Shown: positions 53,462-63,506, numbered from the stretch's first letter. The stretch is DNA of 64,000 bases from Halorientalis sp. (GCF_028275115.1 NZ_JAQCNH010000097.1:1-64000); one strand, 5' to 3'. Program-made: numbers and translations. The notes: generated by a model from the sequence alone, not told the origin.

Positions 53462-53491
53462 GAGACCGAAGCTCTGCCGAGCTCCGGTCTC
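53462..53491 (+). terminator. Strong hairpin after the uracil-DNA glycosylase gene
   Basis: GAGACCG-A-AGCTC pairs with GAGCT-C-CGGTCTC around a TGCC loop: 12 pairs with one mismatch. No T-run follows. It lies between the UDG stop and the hisH promoter (GATTTGAC near 53519). Confidence 0.45.
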
Positions 53492-53545
53492 GCGGTGGTT
53501 GGTTGGAACGGAACTGATTTGACCCGGACTCGCCAATCATCGGAC

Positions 53546-54193
53546 ATGAGTACGACCCAGACGGCCGCCGAGGTGGTCGTCGTCGACTACGGGCTTGGGA
53601 ACCTCCGAAGTGTAACCCGTGGGCTGGAGCGCGCGGGCGCGACAGTCGACCTGATCGAGGAACCAGGCGCCGTCGACCGCGCCGATGGCATCGTCCTCCC
53701 GGGCGTCGGCGCGTTCAGCGAGGGGATGGAGAACGCCGGCCCGTTCCGCGACGCTTTGGCCGACGCTGCCGACGATGGAATCCCTCTCTTTGGCATCTGT
53801 CTCGGGATGCAGATGCTCCTCACGACCAGCGAAGAGGCCGACCACGCCGGTCAAGGCGAGGCCGAAGGGTTAGACCTGATTCCGGGCACCAACAGGCGGT
53901 TCCACGGCGACCAGAAGGTTCCGCACATGGGCTGGAACGAACTGGACGTGCAGCGGGCCCACCCGCTGGTCGACGGAATCGACGGCGACCACGCTTACTT
54001 CGTCCACTCTTACTACGCCGAACCGGAGACCGACGAAGCGGTCGTCACCACGACCGACTACGGCCTTGACTTCCCGAGCATCATCGCCGACGAGAGCGGG
54101 ACGGTCTTCGGGACGCAGTTCCACCCGGAGAAATCCGGGGAGACAGGGTTGCGGATTCTGCGGAACTTCGTGGCAATCTGTGCGGAGCGATAG
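53546..54193 (+). CDS. hisH: Imidazole glycerol phosphate synthase glutaminase subunit HisH
   Basis: A 215-residue class I glutaminase feeding ammonia to HisF. The nucleophile Cys is in FGICLGMQML and the His/Glu pair in TQFHPEKSG. The ATG at 53546 gives the family start; GATTTGA lies 27 nt upstream. hisF is not nearby. A terminator follows. Confidence 0.95.
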   Translation: MSTTQTAAEVVVVDYGLGNLRSVTRGLERAGATVDLIEEPGAVDRADGIVLPGVGAFSEGMENAGPFRDALADAADDGIPLFGICLGMQMLLTTSEEADHAGQGEAEGLDLIPGTNRRFHGDQKVPHMGWNELDVQRAHPLVDGIDGDHAYFVHSYYAEPETDEAVVTTTDYGLDFPSIIADESGTVFGTQFHPEKSGETGLRILRNFVAICAER

Positions 54194-54201
54194 TCGGCCC
54201 T

Positions 54202-54235
54202 ACCGGATGCGAGCGTAGCGAGCATCCGGTTTTTT
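54202..54235 (+). terminator. Hairpin plus T-tract terminator of hisH
   Basis: ACCGGATGC (54202-54210) pairs with GCATCCGGT (54222-54230) and is followed directly by a run of six T. A textbook intrinsic-type terminator, also overlapping the stop of the convergent kinase gene. Confidence 0.75.
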
Positions 54236-55625
54236 ACTGTGCGAGTGGCAGTGAGACCGTGACGACGTTGCCGTCCTCGTTCGTCTGGAAACTGATGCTG
54301 CCGTCGGAGAGGTCGACGATCCAGTAGACGAGCCAGAGGCCGAGCCCACTCGTGTGGGTGACGCTATCCATCTCCTCTTCGCCGGTCAGAACGCGATACT
54401 CGTACTCCGGGATCGGGGGACAGGTGTCCTCGATTTCGACGATGCAGCGACCGTCGGCCCGTGTCGCGTCGACGTGCATCCACGCCGACGACCCGTCGGC
54501 GTGCTTCGCGGCGTTGCCGAGCAGTTCTCTGATCGCAGTCTTGACCTCGCCGATGGCGCAGACGTTCAGCGACGACGGGAGGTCGGTCTCCACGTCGGCA
54601 TTAGGGTAGCGGTCTTTGACCGTCGACACGGCGTCCTCGACGGCCGCCGTCACGTCCATGCGACACGGCGTGACGGGACCAGTGAGCAATTCGATGGTCC
54701 GGCGCTGCTTCTCGGCCTTGTGGAGTAACTCTCTGGCGGTGCGGTAGACCGCGGCTGCGTGCGCCGGAGGCTCGTCCTCCGGGTGTTCGGCGATGTACTC
54801 GGCGTGCCCGATGACAGTGTTGAGGTCGTTGCGGAGGTTGTGTCGAAGCATCGTGTCGATGACGCGCAACTGTCGCTCCCGGCGTCTGCGGTCGGTCACG
54901 TCGCGCGTGAACCCGACGATTCGAACGACCTCGCCCCGCTCGTAGATCGGTTCTGCCTGCACCCAGGCCCAGCGGCTGTAGTCCTGTCGTGGGTTGACGC
55001 GGTACCCGATGTCGACCGACTCGCCGGCCGAGAGTTGCGCCATGGCGTCGCGGACTGCCGGGCGGTCGTCGGGATGGATCGCGTCGAGGAATTTCCGGGC
55101 GTCCGCACGGATCGTATCGGCCGACTGCCCGTAGATCGGCTCGTAGGCCGCGTTGATAAAGAGCAACTCGGACCAGTCCGCCGAGAACATCCACAGCACG
55201 TCGTCGGCCTTGGCAGCGATCTCCCCGAGGCGCTCGGCGGTCTCGTCGCGCTCGCGCTCGGCCCGGACCCGTTCGGCGATGTCCCGCGAGCTCACGATAT
55301 ACCCGTCCGTTTCTGGGCCAGTGAGCTCGCTGATTCGGCTTTCCAGCCACGTGTAGGAGCCGTCGCTGGTCCGGTGTCTGTACTCGATGGCCCTCTCGTC
55401 CGCTCCTCTGGCGACGACTCGCTCGAACCGTGAACGGACGCGCTCGCGGTCGTCGGGGTGGACGTACTCGAAGACGCTCTCACCCAGGAGGACCGCGGGG
55501 TCGTATCCGATAATGTCTGTCGTCGCCCGGTTCAGATACCGGAACGTCCCTGCCTCGTCGAGAACGACAATCTTGTTCCGGGCGTGGTTGAGTAGCACCT
55601 CCGCCGAAGCGGGCCACTCCATCAT
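54234..55625 (-). CDS. PAS-PAS sensor histidine kinase
   Basis: A 463-residue soluble kinase: two PAS domains (about 8-125 and 135-255), an H box with LRHNLRNDLN, and an HATPase domain with LLGNAAKHA and HTSGLGLWLVYWIV. No membrane helix. HNLRND is the usual haloarchaeal H box. No adjacent response regulator. The signal may be redox or a small ligand. Confidence 0.88.
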   Translation of the reverse strand: MMEWPASAEVLLNHARNKIVVLDEAGTFRYLNRATTDIIGYDPAVLLGESVFEYVHPDDRERVRSRFERVVARGADERAIEYRHRTSDGSYTWLESRISELTGPETDGYIVSSRDIAERVRAERERDETAERLGEIAAKADDVLWMFSADWSELLFINAAYEPIYGQSADTIRADARKFLDAIHPDDRPAVRDAMAQLSAGESVDIGYRVNPRQDYSRWAWVQAEPIYERGEVVRIVGFTRDVTDRRRRERQLRVIDTMLRHNLRNDLNTVIGHAEYIAEHPEDEPPAHAAAVYRTARELLHKAEKQRRTIELLTGPVTPCRMDVTAAVEDAVSTVKDRYPNADVETDLPSSLNVCAIGEVKTAIRELLGNAAKHADGSSAWMHVDATRADGRCIVEIEDTCPPIPEYEYRVLTGEEEMDSVTHTSGLGLWLVYWIVDLSDGSISFQTNEDGNVVTVSLPLAQ

Positions 55626-55698
55626 CCTATACTGACTGCCGAAGAAAAAAAAAGTGGTGGCGGGAATCGGCTCGCTCGGGTCCGCAGGAGAACTGCGG

Positions 55699-56919
55699 TC
55701 AGTAGAACGCGATCGGACCCGTCTCGGCGTTGTCCTCGTCGGTGACTTTCTCGCGGGCGTCCTCGAAGTCCGTCATACGGACCTCCGTCCGGCTGTCTCG
55801 GATGGCGAACATACCGGCCTCGGTGGTGAGACTAGCGAGTTCAGCCCCGCTGAAGCCCTCCGTCTCGGCGGCGATCGAAGCTAGGTCGAGGTCCTCGGCG
55901 AGGTTGAGTTCCGACGTGTGAATCTCCAGGATTCGCTCGCGGCCCTCTGCATCGGGTTCCGGCACTTCGATGAGGCGGTCGAAGCGGCCGGGGCGAAGAA
56001 TCGCACGGTCGAGCATGTCGAAGCGGTTGGTCGCTGCGATGATACGGATTTCGCCGCGGTCCTCGAACCCGTCCATCTCCGAGAGCAACTGCATCATCGT
56101 CCGCTGGACCTCGGCGTCGCCCGACGTTTTCGACTCCGTCCGCTTGGCCGCGATGGCGTCGATTTCGTCGATGAAGATGATGGCCGGCTCGCGCTCAGAG
56201 GCGAGCTCGAACAGGTCTCGGACCAGCCGTGCGCCCTCACCGATGAACTTCCGGACGAGTTCCGAGCCCGCCATCTTGATGAAGGTGGCGTCGGTCTCGT
56301 TGGCGACCGCTTTGGCGAGCATCGTCTTCCCGGTGCCGGGCGGACCGTGCAGAAGCACGCCGCTCGGCGGGTCGATTCCGATTTCGCGGAACTGCTCGGC
56401 GTTGACTAGCGGCTCCTCGACGGCCTCGCGGACCTCGCGAGTCTGTTCGTCCAGGCCGCCGATGTCGTCGTACAGCACGTCGGGACTGTGGTCGACCTGC
56501 ATCGCCTGGGCGCGGGCGTCGGTTTCGGCGTCCAGAAGTGCCTGCACCGAAAAGGAATCGTTGATAGCGACCCTGTCGCCAGCTTCCAGCCCTTCGCGAA
56601 GGTTCGGCGACACCTCCGTAAGCACTTCCTGGTTGTTGCCGTGCTGTTTGACGATGACACCGTCCTCGGTGACCTCCTCGGCCGTGGCGATGTACAGCGA
56701 CGACGTTTTTAGCGTCTCGTTCTCTCGTTCCAGCCTATCGACCTCGCCGCTGAGGTCCTCACGACGCTCCTGGGCCGAGTCCAGTTGCGACGATAGTTCG
56801 TTGTTGACTTGTTCTAGCTTGGTAAAGTGCTCCCGCAACGCATCCAGCCGTTCTCCTGGAGACATCTCCGGATCGAGATCCAGGCGCGGCCGGTCCGGGA
56901 GCGACGGACTCCGGGACAT
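55699..56919 (-). CDS. pan: Proteasome-activating nucleotidase (PAN)
   Basis: A 406-residue AAA ATPase that unfolds proteins for the 20S proteasome. N-terminal coiled coil (about 28-72), OB domain, Walker A GPPGTGKT, Walker B IIFIDEIDAIAAKR. The C-terminus is GPIAFY, so Tyr is the last residue rather than the penultimate residue of a classic HbYX motif; the effect on docking is uncertain. Confidence 0.95.
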   Translation of the reverse strand: MSRSPSLPDRPRLDLDPEMSPGERLDALREHFTKLEQVNNELSSQLDSAQERREDLSGEVDRLERENETLKTSSLYIATAEEVTEDGVIVKQHGNNQEVLTEVSPNLREGLEAGDRVAINDSFSVQALLDAETDARAQAMQVDHSPDVLYDDIGGLDEQTREVREAVEEPLVNAEQFREIGIDPPSGVLLHGPPGTGKTMLAKAVANETDATFIKMAGSELVRKFIGEGARLVRDLFELASEREPAIIFIDEIDAIAAKRTESKTSGDAEVQRTMMQLLSEMDGFEDRGEIRIIAATNRFDMLDRAILRPGRFDRLIEVPEPDAEGRERILEIHTSELNLAEDLDLASIAAETEGFSGAELASLTTEAGMFAIRDSRTEVRMTDFEDAREKVTDEDNAETGPIAFY

Positions 56920-57011
56920 CTGACTATCTGTGTTAACGGGCGCTCGTAAAAGGGCCTTTGGGTCCCGGCTAACCTCCCCCGCCGTGACCCGATCCGTCGA
57001 TTCCCCGGTGA

Positions 57012-58802
57012 TCAGGTCAGGTTCGCGAACTCGTCGAGGTAGTCATCGTAGACGTCGAGGGCCGACTCCACGGGGTCGGGCGAGGCCATGTCGACGCCGG
57101 CGTCCTGGAGTAGTTCGAGGGGGTACTCCCGGGACCCCTTCCGGAGGAAGTCGACGTACTGCGTGGCTGCGGGCTCGCCCTCCGAGAGGATGGTGTCGAC
57201 CAGTGCGACGGCCGCACTGATACCCGTCGCGTACTGGAAGACGTAGAACGCCCGGTAGAAGTGGGGGATGCGCATCCACTCGCGGGCGATTCGGTCGTCG
57301 ATTTCGGCCGGTTCGTAGTAGTCGCCTTTCAGTCCGTGGTAGAGTTCGTCCAGCCTGTCGGGGGTTAGCGCCTCGCCGGCCTCCGAGAGCTCGTGGGCAC
57401 GGTGTTCGAACTCGGCGAACATGGTCTGGCGGTAGAGAGTAGACCGGAACCGTTCGAGGTACTCGTTGAGAACGTGCCGGCGGAGCCGCTCGTCGTCGAC
57501 GGTGTCGAGCAGATGGTGGGTCAGCAGAGTCTCGTTGACCGTCGAGGCCACCTCTGCGACGAATATCTCGTAGCCGCTGTAGACGTAGGGCTGTTCCTCG
57601 CTCGTGAGTTGCGTATGGAGGGAGTGCCCGAGCTCGTGGGCCAGCGTGTACATCGAGGACACGTCGTCCTGGTAGTTCATCAGGATGTACGGCTGGGAGT
57701 CGTAGGTCCCGCCGCTGTAGGCCCCGGACTGTTTGCCGTCGGTCTCGTACACGTCGACCCAGCGCGACTCCAGCCCCTCCGCGAGCCGGGACTGGTACTC
57801 CTCGCCCAGCGGCGCGACGGCCTCCGTAACGTACTCACAGGCCGCCTCGTAGGTGACCTCCGGGCTCTCTCCGTCGACCATCGGGACGTAGAGGTCCCAC
57901 ATCTGCAACTCGTCGGCCCCTATCGCCTCCCGCTTCAGTTCGGCGTGCCGGTGCAGACTATCCAGGTTTTCCCGGACCGTGTCGACGAGGTTGTCGTACA
58001 CTTCGACGGGGATGTTGGGACCGTCGAGTGCGGCCTCGCGGGCGGTGTCGTAGTTGCGCGCGGTCGCCAGTTTGCTGTCGGTCTTGACGCTGTTTTTGTA
58101 CGCCGTTCCGACGGCATTACGAACCGTCTCCCACTCGTCGTAGAACTGTTCGTAGACGTCCTGGCGGAAGGCCCGGTCGGGGTTCTTCTGGAGCGTAGTA
58201 AAGTTGTTGAGCGTGATCCGTTTTTGCTCGCCCTCGGGCGTCTCGACCGCTGGGAACGTCATGTCTGCGTTGGCCAGCGTATTGTAGACCTCGCCGGGCG
58301 CGCCGGTCACCTCGCCGAGTTCGGCCAGCAGGTTCTCGATCTCGGCCGAGCGGGTGTGTTCTTTCATCCGCAGTACGTCGTCGAAGTAGTGGCCGTAGAC
58401 CGCTAGATCGGACTCCTCGTCGACCATCGCCTCGATCTGGCCGCGGTCGAGGGCCTGCAACTCGGGTTCGATGAACGAGGCGGCGCTCTGTGCCTCGGAG
58501 GACAGCGACTGTGCGCGGGCCAACAGCGCCTGATAGTGGCTGTCGGTCGTATCCTCGTCGCGACGCATCCGTGCGTACGAGGTAATATCCGAGACGGTCC
58601 GCATGACCTCCTCGCGGAGCGTCAGCACGTCCAGCAGGGTCGCGGCGTCCGCCGTCACCTGGCCTTCGTAGGCTGCCAGATCGGCCAGTCGCTCCTGGAC
58701 CGCCTCGAAGGCGTCCTCCCACGCCTCGTCGTCGGCGTAGAGTGCCGCCAGATTCCACTTGTGTTCCTCGTCGATGTCGCTTCGTTCGGGAACCGAACTC
58801 AT
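57012..58802 (-). CDS. pepF: Oligoendopeptidase F (M3B)
   Basis: A 596-residue cytoplasmic zinc metallopeptidase with the HExxH motif in TLAHELGHSLH (about residue 385) and the downstream Glu about 25 residues later. Usual length. It cleaves short peptides and may finish proteasome products, the pan gene being next to it. Confidence 0.95.
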   Translation of the reverse strand: MSSVPERSDIDEEHKWNLAALYADDEAWEDAFEAVQERLADLAAYEGQVTADAATLLDVLTLREEVMRTVSDITSYARMRRDEDTTDSHYQALLARAQSLSSEAQSAASFIEPELQALDRGQIEAMVDEESDLAVYGHYFDDVLRMKEHTRSAEIENLLAELGEVTGAPGEVYNTLANADMTFPAVETPEGEQKRITLNNFTTLQKNPDRAFRQDVYEQFYDEWETVRNAVGTAYKNSVKTDSKLATARNYDTAREAALDGPNIPVEVYDNLVDTVRENLDSLHRHAELKREAIGADELQMWDLYVPMVDGESPEVTYEAACEYVTEAVAPLGEEYQSRLAEGLESRWVDVYETDGKQSGAYSGGTYDSQPYILMNYQDDVSSMYTLAHELGHSLHTQLTSEEQPYVYSGYEIFVAEVASTVNETLLTHHLLDTVDDERLRRHVLNEYLERFRSTLYRQTMFAEFEHRAHELSEAGEALTPDRLDELYHGLKGDYYEPAEIDDRIAREWMRIPHFYRAFYVFQYATGISAAVALVDTILSEGEPAATQYVDFLRKGSREYPLELLQDAGVDMASPDPVESALDVYDDYLDEFANLT

Positions 58803-58909
58803 TGGACACGTTAGGTGGGGACGTCAGGTAAGCCTTTACGCGGCGGCTGGGCCTGCCGGTCCCGGCCACACCGCGGTAGGCATTTGAGGGTGCCAACCGA
58901 ACCCGAACC

Positions 58910-60253
58910 ATGGACATCGACCGGGCCCTCGGCCACGCCTGGCGCGACGACGCCCCCTGGGACCTGCTCACCAGGCTCTGTGAACTCGACGACCGGTTAG
59001 GCGGCCACCCAGGCGAGCGACGGGCAGCTGAGCTGGTCACCGACGCTCTCGGCGATGCGGGCGTCCGCGACGTCGAGACCCACGACTTCGAGATGACTCG
59101 ATGGATGCGCGGACAGACCGACCTCGTCGTCACGGTTCCCGACCGCGGTCTCGAACGCGCGTTCGAGGCTGTCGCGCTTCCGTACTCGCCGGCCGGCGAC
59201 ATAGATGCGTCGCTCGTCGACGTGGGCCACGGGACGCCCGCGGAGATCGACGATACCGACTGCGAGGGCCGTGTCGCGCTGGCGAGTACGGGCACACCGG
59301 CGGGTGCCGACCGACGAATCCACCGTATGGAGAAGGTGGGACATGCCGCGGCCGCGGGCGCGGCGGCGTTCGTCTTCGCCAACCACACACCCGGTCAGCT
59401 CCCGCCGACCGGTACCCTCCGGTTCGGCGAGGCCGCGGCCATTCCGGGCGTCGGCGTCAGCGCCGAGACGGGCGACTGGCTCCGGGAGTACGCGGCCGCC
59501 GGTGCGTCGGTGTCGCTCGCCGTCGACGCTGACACCTGCCCGGGGACGAGTCGCAACGTCGTTGGCCACCTGGGACCCGAGACGGACGAGTCGATTCTGC
59601 TGGTCGCACACTTCGACGGCCACGACGTTGGCGAGGCGGCCCTGGACAACGGCTGTGGCGTCGCCGTCCTACTCGGCGCGCTCCGCATCCTCGGCCACGT
59701 CGAGAGCAGTCTCGGAACCCGGATCGTAGTCGCGGCCGTCGGGAGCGAGGAGCTCGGTTTGCTCGGGAGCGAGGCGCTGGCCGCCGAGTTCGACCCGGAG
59801 CGGTTCCGCGCCGTCGTCAACTGCGACGGCGTCGGCCGCAGTCGCCGGCTCCGCGCGCTGACCCACACCAGCGGCGACCTCTCGGCACTCGCGAGGAGGG
59901 TCGCGGCCGACCTGCGCCACCCGCTCGAAGTCAGCGAGCGACCCCACCCTTACAGCGACCACTGGCCGTTCCTCCGTCGCGGGGTGCCTGCGATACAGCT
60001 CCACAGCGAACGGGCCGACGACGAAGGCCACTGGGAGCGGGGCTGGACCCACACCCGCGCCGATACTCGCGAGAAAGCCGACGTGCGGACGATCCGTGAA
60101 CACTCGATGGTCACCGCCCTGCTCGTCAGGACACTCACACGCGAGGACCAACTGCCGCCCCGGGTCGAACCCGCGACCGTCCGCGAGCGACTCGTCGAGG
60201 CTGGCGCCGAACCCGGTATGGTCGCCGCCGGAATCTGGCCCGACGGCTGGTGA
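58910..60253 (+). CDS. M28-family zinc aminopeptidase
   Basis: A 447-residue co-catalytic zinc peptidase: His/Asp ligands in HFDGHDVGEAALDNGCG, the Glu pair in GSEELGLLG, later Asp (VNCDGVG) and a C-terminal His. A PA-like insert lies at about 120-200. No signal peptide, so it is cytoplasmic. Divergent from pepF. Confidence 0.87.
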   Translation: MDIDRALGHAWRDDAPWDLLTRLCELDDRLGGHPGERRAAELVTDALGDAGVRDVETHDFEMTRWMRGQTDLVVTVPDRGLERAFEAVALPYSPAGDIDASLVDVGHGTPAEIDDTDCEGRVALASTGTPAGADRRIHRMEKVGHAAAAGAAAFVFANHTPGQLPPTGTLRFGEAAAIPGVGVSAETGDWLREYAAAGASVSLAVDADTCPGTSRNVVGHLGPETDESILLVAHFDGHDVGEAALDNGCGVAVLLGALRILGHVESSLGTRIVVAAVGSEELGLLGSEALAAEFDPERFRAVVNCDGVGRSRRLRALTHTSGDLSALARRVAADLRHPLEVSERPHPYSDHWPFLRRGVPAIQLHSERADDEGHWERGWTHTRADTREKADVRTIREHSMVTALLVRTLTREDQLPPRVEPATVRERLVEAGAEPGMVAAGIWPDGW

Positions 60254-60257
60254 CCGG

Positions 60258-61100
60258 TCACGATCCGTCGGTTTCGTCCCTCTGGCCCACGTCACCGACA
60301 CCAGTGACCAGCGCGTCGGCCACCCTCGCCCTGGTCCGGTGCCTGGCCCGACGCGCACTGAAGAGTTCGCGAACGCTCGCCGCGGCCGCCGGGTCTCGCT
60401 CGAACTCCAGACCGGGGTACGTCACGTCGGCCAGCACCAGCGGTTCGGCCGGCGCGGCGGGCACCCCTGCCGGTCCCGGTAGCGGTTCGGGCGCGAGAAC
60501 CCGTTCGACGGCCCCGACGTCTCGCTCCGCACTGGCGACCGCCTCGACGAGGGCGACCAGCCGGCGGACGAGTTGACGGGCGAAGCCGCCCGCCCGGACG
60601 CGAACCACGAGAAAATCGCTGTCCCGGCCGAGCGACCCCTCGATGTCCCTCACCGTGTCGTCCGCATCGGGTGTCAGGTTGTGGAAGTCGTGTTCGCCAC
60701 AGAGCGCGTCGAGTGCGGTGCCCGCGCGCTCGTCGTCGAAACGCTCGGACGGGGCGTGGAGATGGTAGACGTACTCGCGGCTCGCCGCGTCGTGGGTGGC
60801 GTGGAACCCGGCAGGCGCGTCGGCGGCAGCCCACACACGCACGTCCGGCGGGAGTTCGCTGTTGAAGACGCGCGGCGCGAGCCAGTCGGGAGCTGCGAAG
60901 GCTACAGTCTGTGCCACTGCTGACACACCGGCGTCGGTTCGCCCCGCGGCCGCGTATCCCGACGGCACGTCGGCCCCGCCCTCCAGCACGCCCAAGTCCC
61001 GGAGCGCCGCCACCAGCGTGTCGGAGACGGTCGACACGTCCGGCTGGCGCTGGAACCCGTGGAACCGCCGCCCGTCGTACGCGACCCGGTAGGCGCGCAT
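60258..61100 (-). CDS. truA: tRNA pseudouridine synthase TruA
   Basis: A 280-residue TruA making pseudouridine in the anticodon stem (38-40). The catalytic Asp is in AAGRTDAGVSA. The start at 61100 gives MRAYRVAYDGRRFHGFQRQP, the family N-terminus. Ends near the convergent M28 gene stop. Confidence 0.94.
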   Translation of the reverse strand: MRAYRVAYDGRRFHGFQRQPDVSTVSDTLVAALRDLGVLEGGADVPSGYAAAGRTDAGVSAVAQTVAFAAPDWLAPRVFNSELPPDVRVWAAADAPAGFHATHDAASREYVYHLHAPSERFDDERAGTALDALCGEHDFHNLTPDADDTVRDIEGSLGRDSDFLVVRVRAGGFARQLVRRLVALVEAVASAERDVGAVERVLAPEPLPGPAGVPAAPAEPLVLADVTYPGLEFERDPAAAASVRELFSARRARHRTRARVADALVTGVGDVGQRDETDGS

Positions 61101-61324
61101 ACATCCACTGTCGTGTCGGCAGGTGAATGAGGCTTGCGAGGCCGTCGGCGCATTCCGTATATAGCCGCTCCGACCGTTCAAACCGGCTCGGCCGGGGCTC
61201 TCCGCGAAATCACACGACCGCAACGGCACGAAACTCGGTGCAATCGGCACCAATCCGGCGGAACGCACCGCCAGAGCCACCCCTTTATACGAACCACTGG
61301 CCACGAACTACGGATGCAATGTAG

Positions 61325-62092
61325 ATGGATATCCGAACTGGTTCGTTGTTGCTGGCACTCGCGGTGGTCCTCACCGCGACGGTGCCCGCGGGTGCCGCGA
61401 GCACGGACGCACAGGTCGCCGAGAACGAGACGGACGGCGAGGCCGAAGCAGGTGCCCAGGTCGGCGTAACGGCTTCGGCTAGCGCCGATGCGGACGGCGG
61501 CGGAAACGGCCCGGCCGAAGTGGCCATCGACGCCGCTGTCAGTGCGTCGGCCGACGGTGACGCCCGGTCGGACCGCGGTGAAACCGCCGCCGAAGGCTCC
61601 GCCGACGCGAGTGCCGACGGGACGGTCTTGCTGCCTTTCGACATCGTGATCGACCTGCCGTTCGGTGCGGAGAGCGAGGCCAGCGCGAACGCGAGTGCGA
61701 GCGTGGACGACGGTGACGACGAGGACCTGCTCGGGGACCTCGACGAAACTGTCGGCCCGGCTAACCGGACGGACTGGCCGTTCGGCGGGAACGACTCGAC
61801 GCTCGGTGGCATCTTCGAGGAACTGAGTGATGGAAACGGGTCGCTGGACCTCGACGAGGTGATCGAGGACGACCCGACCGACTCCGACGACCTGCTCGGT
61901 GGGAGCGACAGCGAAGGTGACGACACCGACGAGGGCGAGGAAAACGGTAGCGACGACCCGCTCGGCGGCATCCTCGATGGGAACGTCACCGACGAGGACA
62001 GCCTGATCGACGGCACGGACGACGGAATACCGGACGACGACACCGACACGCCGACCGACGATTCGTCCGACGATGGGCTGTTCGGTGGTTAG
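61325..62092 (+). CDS. Secreted acidic low-complexity protein
   Basis: A 255-residue protein with a signal peptide (about 1-24, ending AGAAS), then Ala/Ser/Asp-rich sequence and repeats of the D-x-L-L-G-G/D type (EDLLGDLDE, DDLLGGSD, DDPLGGILDG, DGLFGG at the end). No C-terminal anchor or catalytic motif. A TTTATAC box is at 61284-61290. The stop overlaps the hisS stop in TTAG. Function unknown. Confidence 0.7.
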   Translation: MDIRTGSLLLALAVVLTATVPAGAASTDAQVAENETDGEAEAGAQVGVTASASADADGGGNGPAEVAIDAAVSASADGDARSDRGETAAEGSADASADGTVLLPFDIVIDLPFGAESEASANASASVDDGDDEDLLGDLDETVGPANRTDWPFGGNDSTLGGIFEELSDGNGSLDLDEVIEDDPTDSDDLLGGSDSEGDDTDEGEENGSDDPLGGILDGNVTDEDSLIDGTDDGIPDDDTDTPTDDSSDDGLFGG

Positions 62093-63390
62093 AAGTCCTC
62101 GAACGTCGGCCGGTCGCGGTCCCCGGGGAACTCCGCGAGCGGCACCTGTTGCTGGTCGCCCGAGGCCATGTCCTTGACCGTCACCGCGTCGTCCTCGAGG
62201 TCCTGCTCACCGACGATGACGACCGTCTCGGCGTTTATTGAGTCCGCGTAGTCGAGTTGCCCGCCGAAACTTCGGCCCGAGAGATCGGTCTCGACGATGT
62301 GGCCGCGCTCGCGCAACTCGCGGGTGATCCCAGCCGCCACGTCACGTGTGTCGCCGACCTGCAGGACGTAGTAGTCCGTCGTGAACCCTTCGTCGGGCCA
62401 GACGTCCGCTCGCTGGAGCAGCAGGGACAGCGGTGCGAGGCCCGGGGCGACCCCGACCGCTGGCGTTGGCTGACCACCGAACCCCTCAATGAGGTCGTCA
62501 TAGCGGCCGCCGCCGAATACCGACCGCGAAACCTCACCGGTGGCGTCGAAACACTCGAAGACGACGCCAGTGTAGTAGTCCAGTCCACGGGCAGTCTCCA
62601 GCGACAGTGTACAGTACTCCCGCACGCCGAAGTCCGCGGCCACGTCCAGTACGCGCTGGAGGTTCGTCACCGCAGCTTCGACGCGGTCGGTGCCCGCGAA
62701 CTCGATCAGTTCGTCCAGATTCGCCGCGTCCGTATCGAGCAGGCCGTCGAACTCGGTAGCCTGGTCGGCGGAGAGGCCGGCTTCGATCAGGAGGTCGTGG
62801 TACTCCTCGTCGTCGATCTTCGCGGACTTGTCCACGGCGCGGATGGCCTCGCGGGAGTCCACGTCGGCGTCGAACGCCGCCAGAAGTCCCCCCAGAATAT
62901 CCCGGTGAGAGACGCGGAACTCGAACGCCTCGCCCGTGAGGCCGAGATTCGTCAGAGCGTCGGCGGCGAAGGCGAGTACCTCGGCGTCGGCCTCCGGTTC
63001 TGCGGAGCCGAAGACGTCGACGTTGGTCTGGTAGAACTCGCGAAATCGACCCTGCTGGACCTGCTCGTACCGCCAGAACGGCCGCGTCGAGACCCACTTG
63101 ATCGGCTTCGAGAGTTCCTGTTGTTTCGCCACGACCATCCGCGCGACCGTCGGCGTCAACTCGGGCGTGAGTGAGACCTCGCGGCCGCCCTTGTCCTCGA
63201 AGGCGTACAACTCCTCGACGATCTCCTCGCCGCTCTTGTCGACGTACATCTCGGTGCGCTCCATCGCAGGAGTACCGACCTCTCGGAAGCCGTACCGCTT
63301 CGCCGTGGCCTCCAGCGTGTCGATGACCTCTCGTCGAGGTCCCATCTCCGCGTGGTAGAAGTCGCGAAAGCCCTTCAGGCCGTCGTACAT
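62089..63390 (-). CDS. hisS: Histidyl-tRNA synthetase
   Basis: A 433-residue class II synthetase: start MYDGLKGFRDFYHAEM, motif 2 region RPFWRYEQVQQGRFREFYQ, histidine A box LDYYTGVVFE and motif 3 FGGGRYDDLI, then the anticodon-binding domain. The ATG at 63390 is preferred over 63408 as it gives the usual N-terminus. Confidence 0.95.
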   Translation of the reverse strand: MYDGLKGFRDFYHAEMGPRREVIDTLEATAKRYGFREVGTPAMERTEMYVDKSGEEIVEELYAFEDKGGREVSLTPELTPTVARMVVAKQQELSKPIKWVSTRPFWRYEQVQQGRFREFYQTNVDVFGSAEPEADAEVLAFAADALTNLGLTGEAFEFRVSHRDILGGLLAAFDADVDSREAIRAVDKSAKIDDEEYHDLLIEAGLSADQATEFDGLLDTDAANLDELIEFAGTDRVEAAVTNLQRVLDVAADFGVREYCTLSLETARGLDYYTGVVFECFDATGEVSRSVFGGGRYDDLIEGFGGQPTPAVGVAPGLAPLSLLLQRADVWPDEGFTTDYYVLQVGDTRDVAAGITRELRERGHIVETDLSGRSFGGQLDYADSINAETVVIVGEQDLEDDAVTVKDMASGDQQQVPLAEFPGDRDRPTFEDF

Positions 63391-63499
63391 GTGGCCCGCT
63401 TTGCCCACCGCGCGCTTGAATCTGTCCGTTATCGGCGCTCGCTATCCCTCGTCGCTGGTCTCGTTCTTTATTACAGAGAACAACGTTATAATCAATATG

Positions 63500-63506
63500 T
63501 TTATAA
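63500..63506 (+). promoter_or_regulatory. TATA box for the terminal zinc-finger gene
   Basis: TTTATAA in a strongly AT-rich stretch. RNA would start near 63530, leaving a leader of about 40 nt with GGAG just before the ATG at 63571. Confidence 0.6.

Noticed and set aside
53546-54193. Histidine biosynthesis operon
   Set aside because: hisE (1.2 kb) and hisH (53.5 kb) are far apart with unrelated neighbours, so there is no his cluster here.
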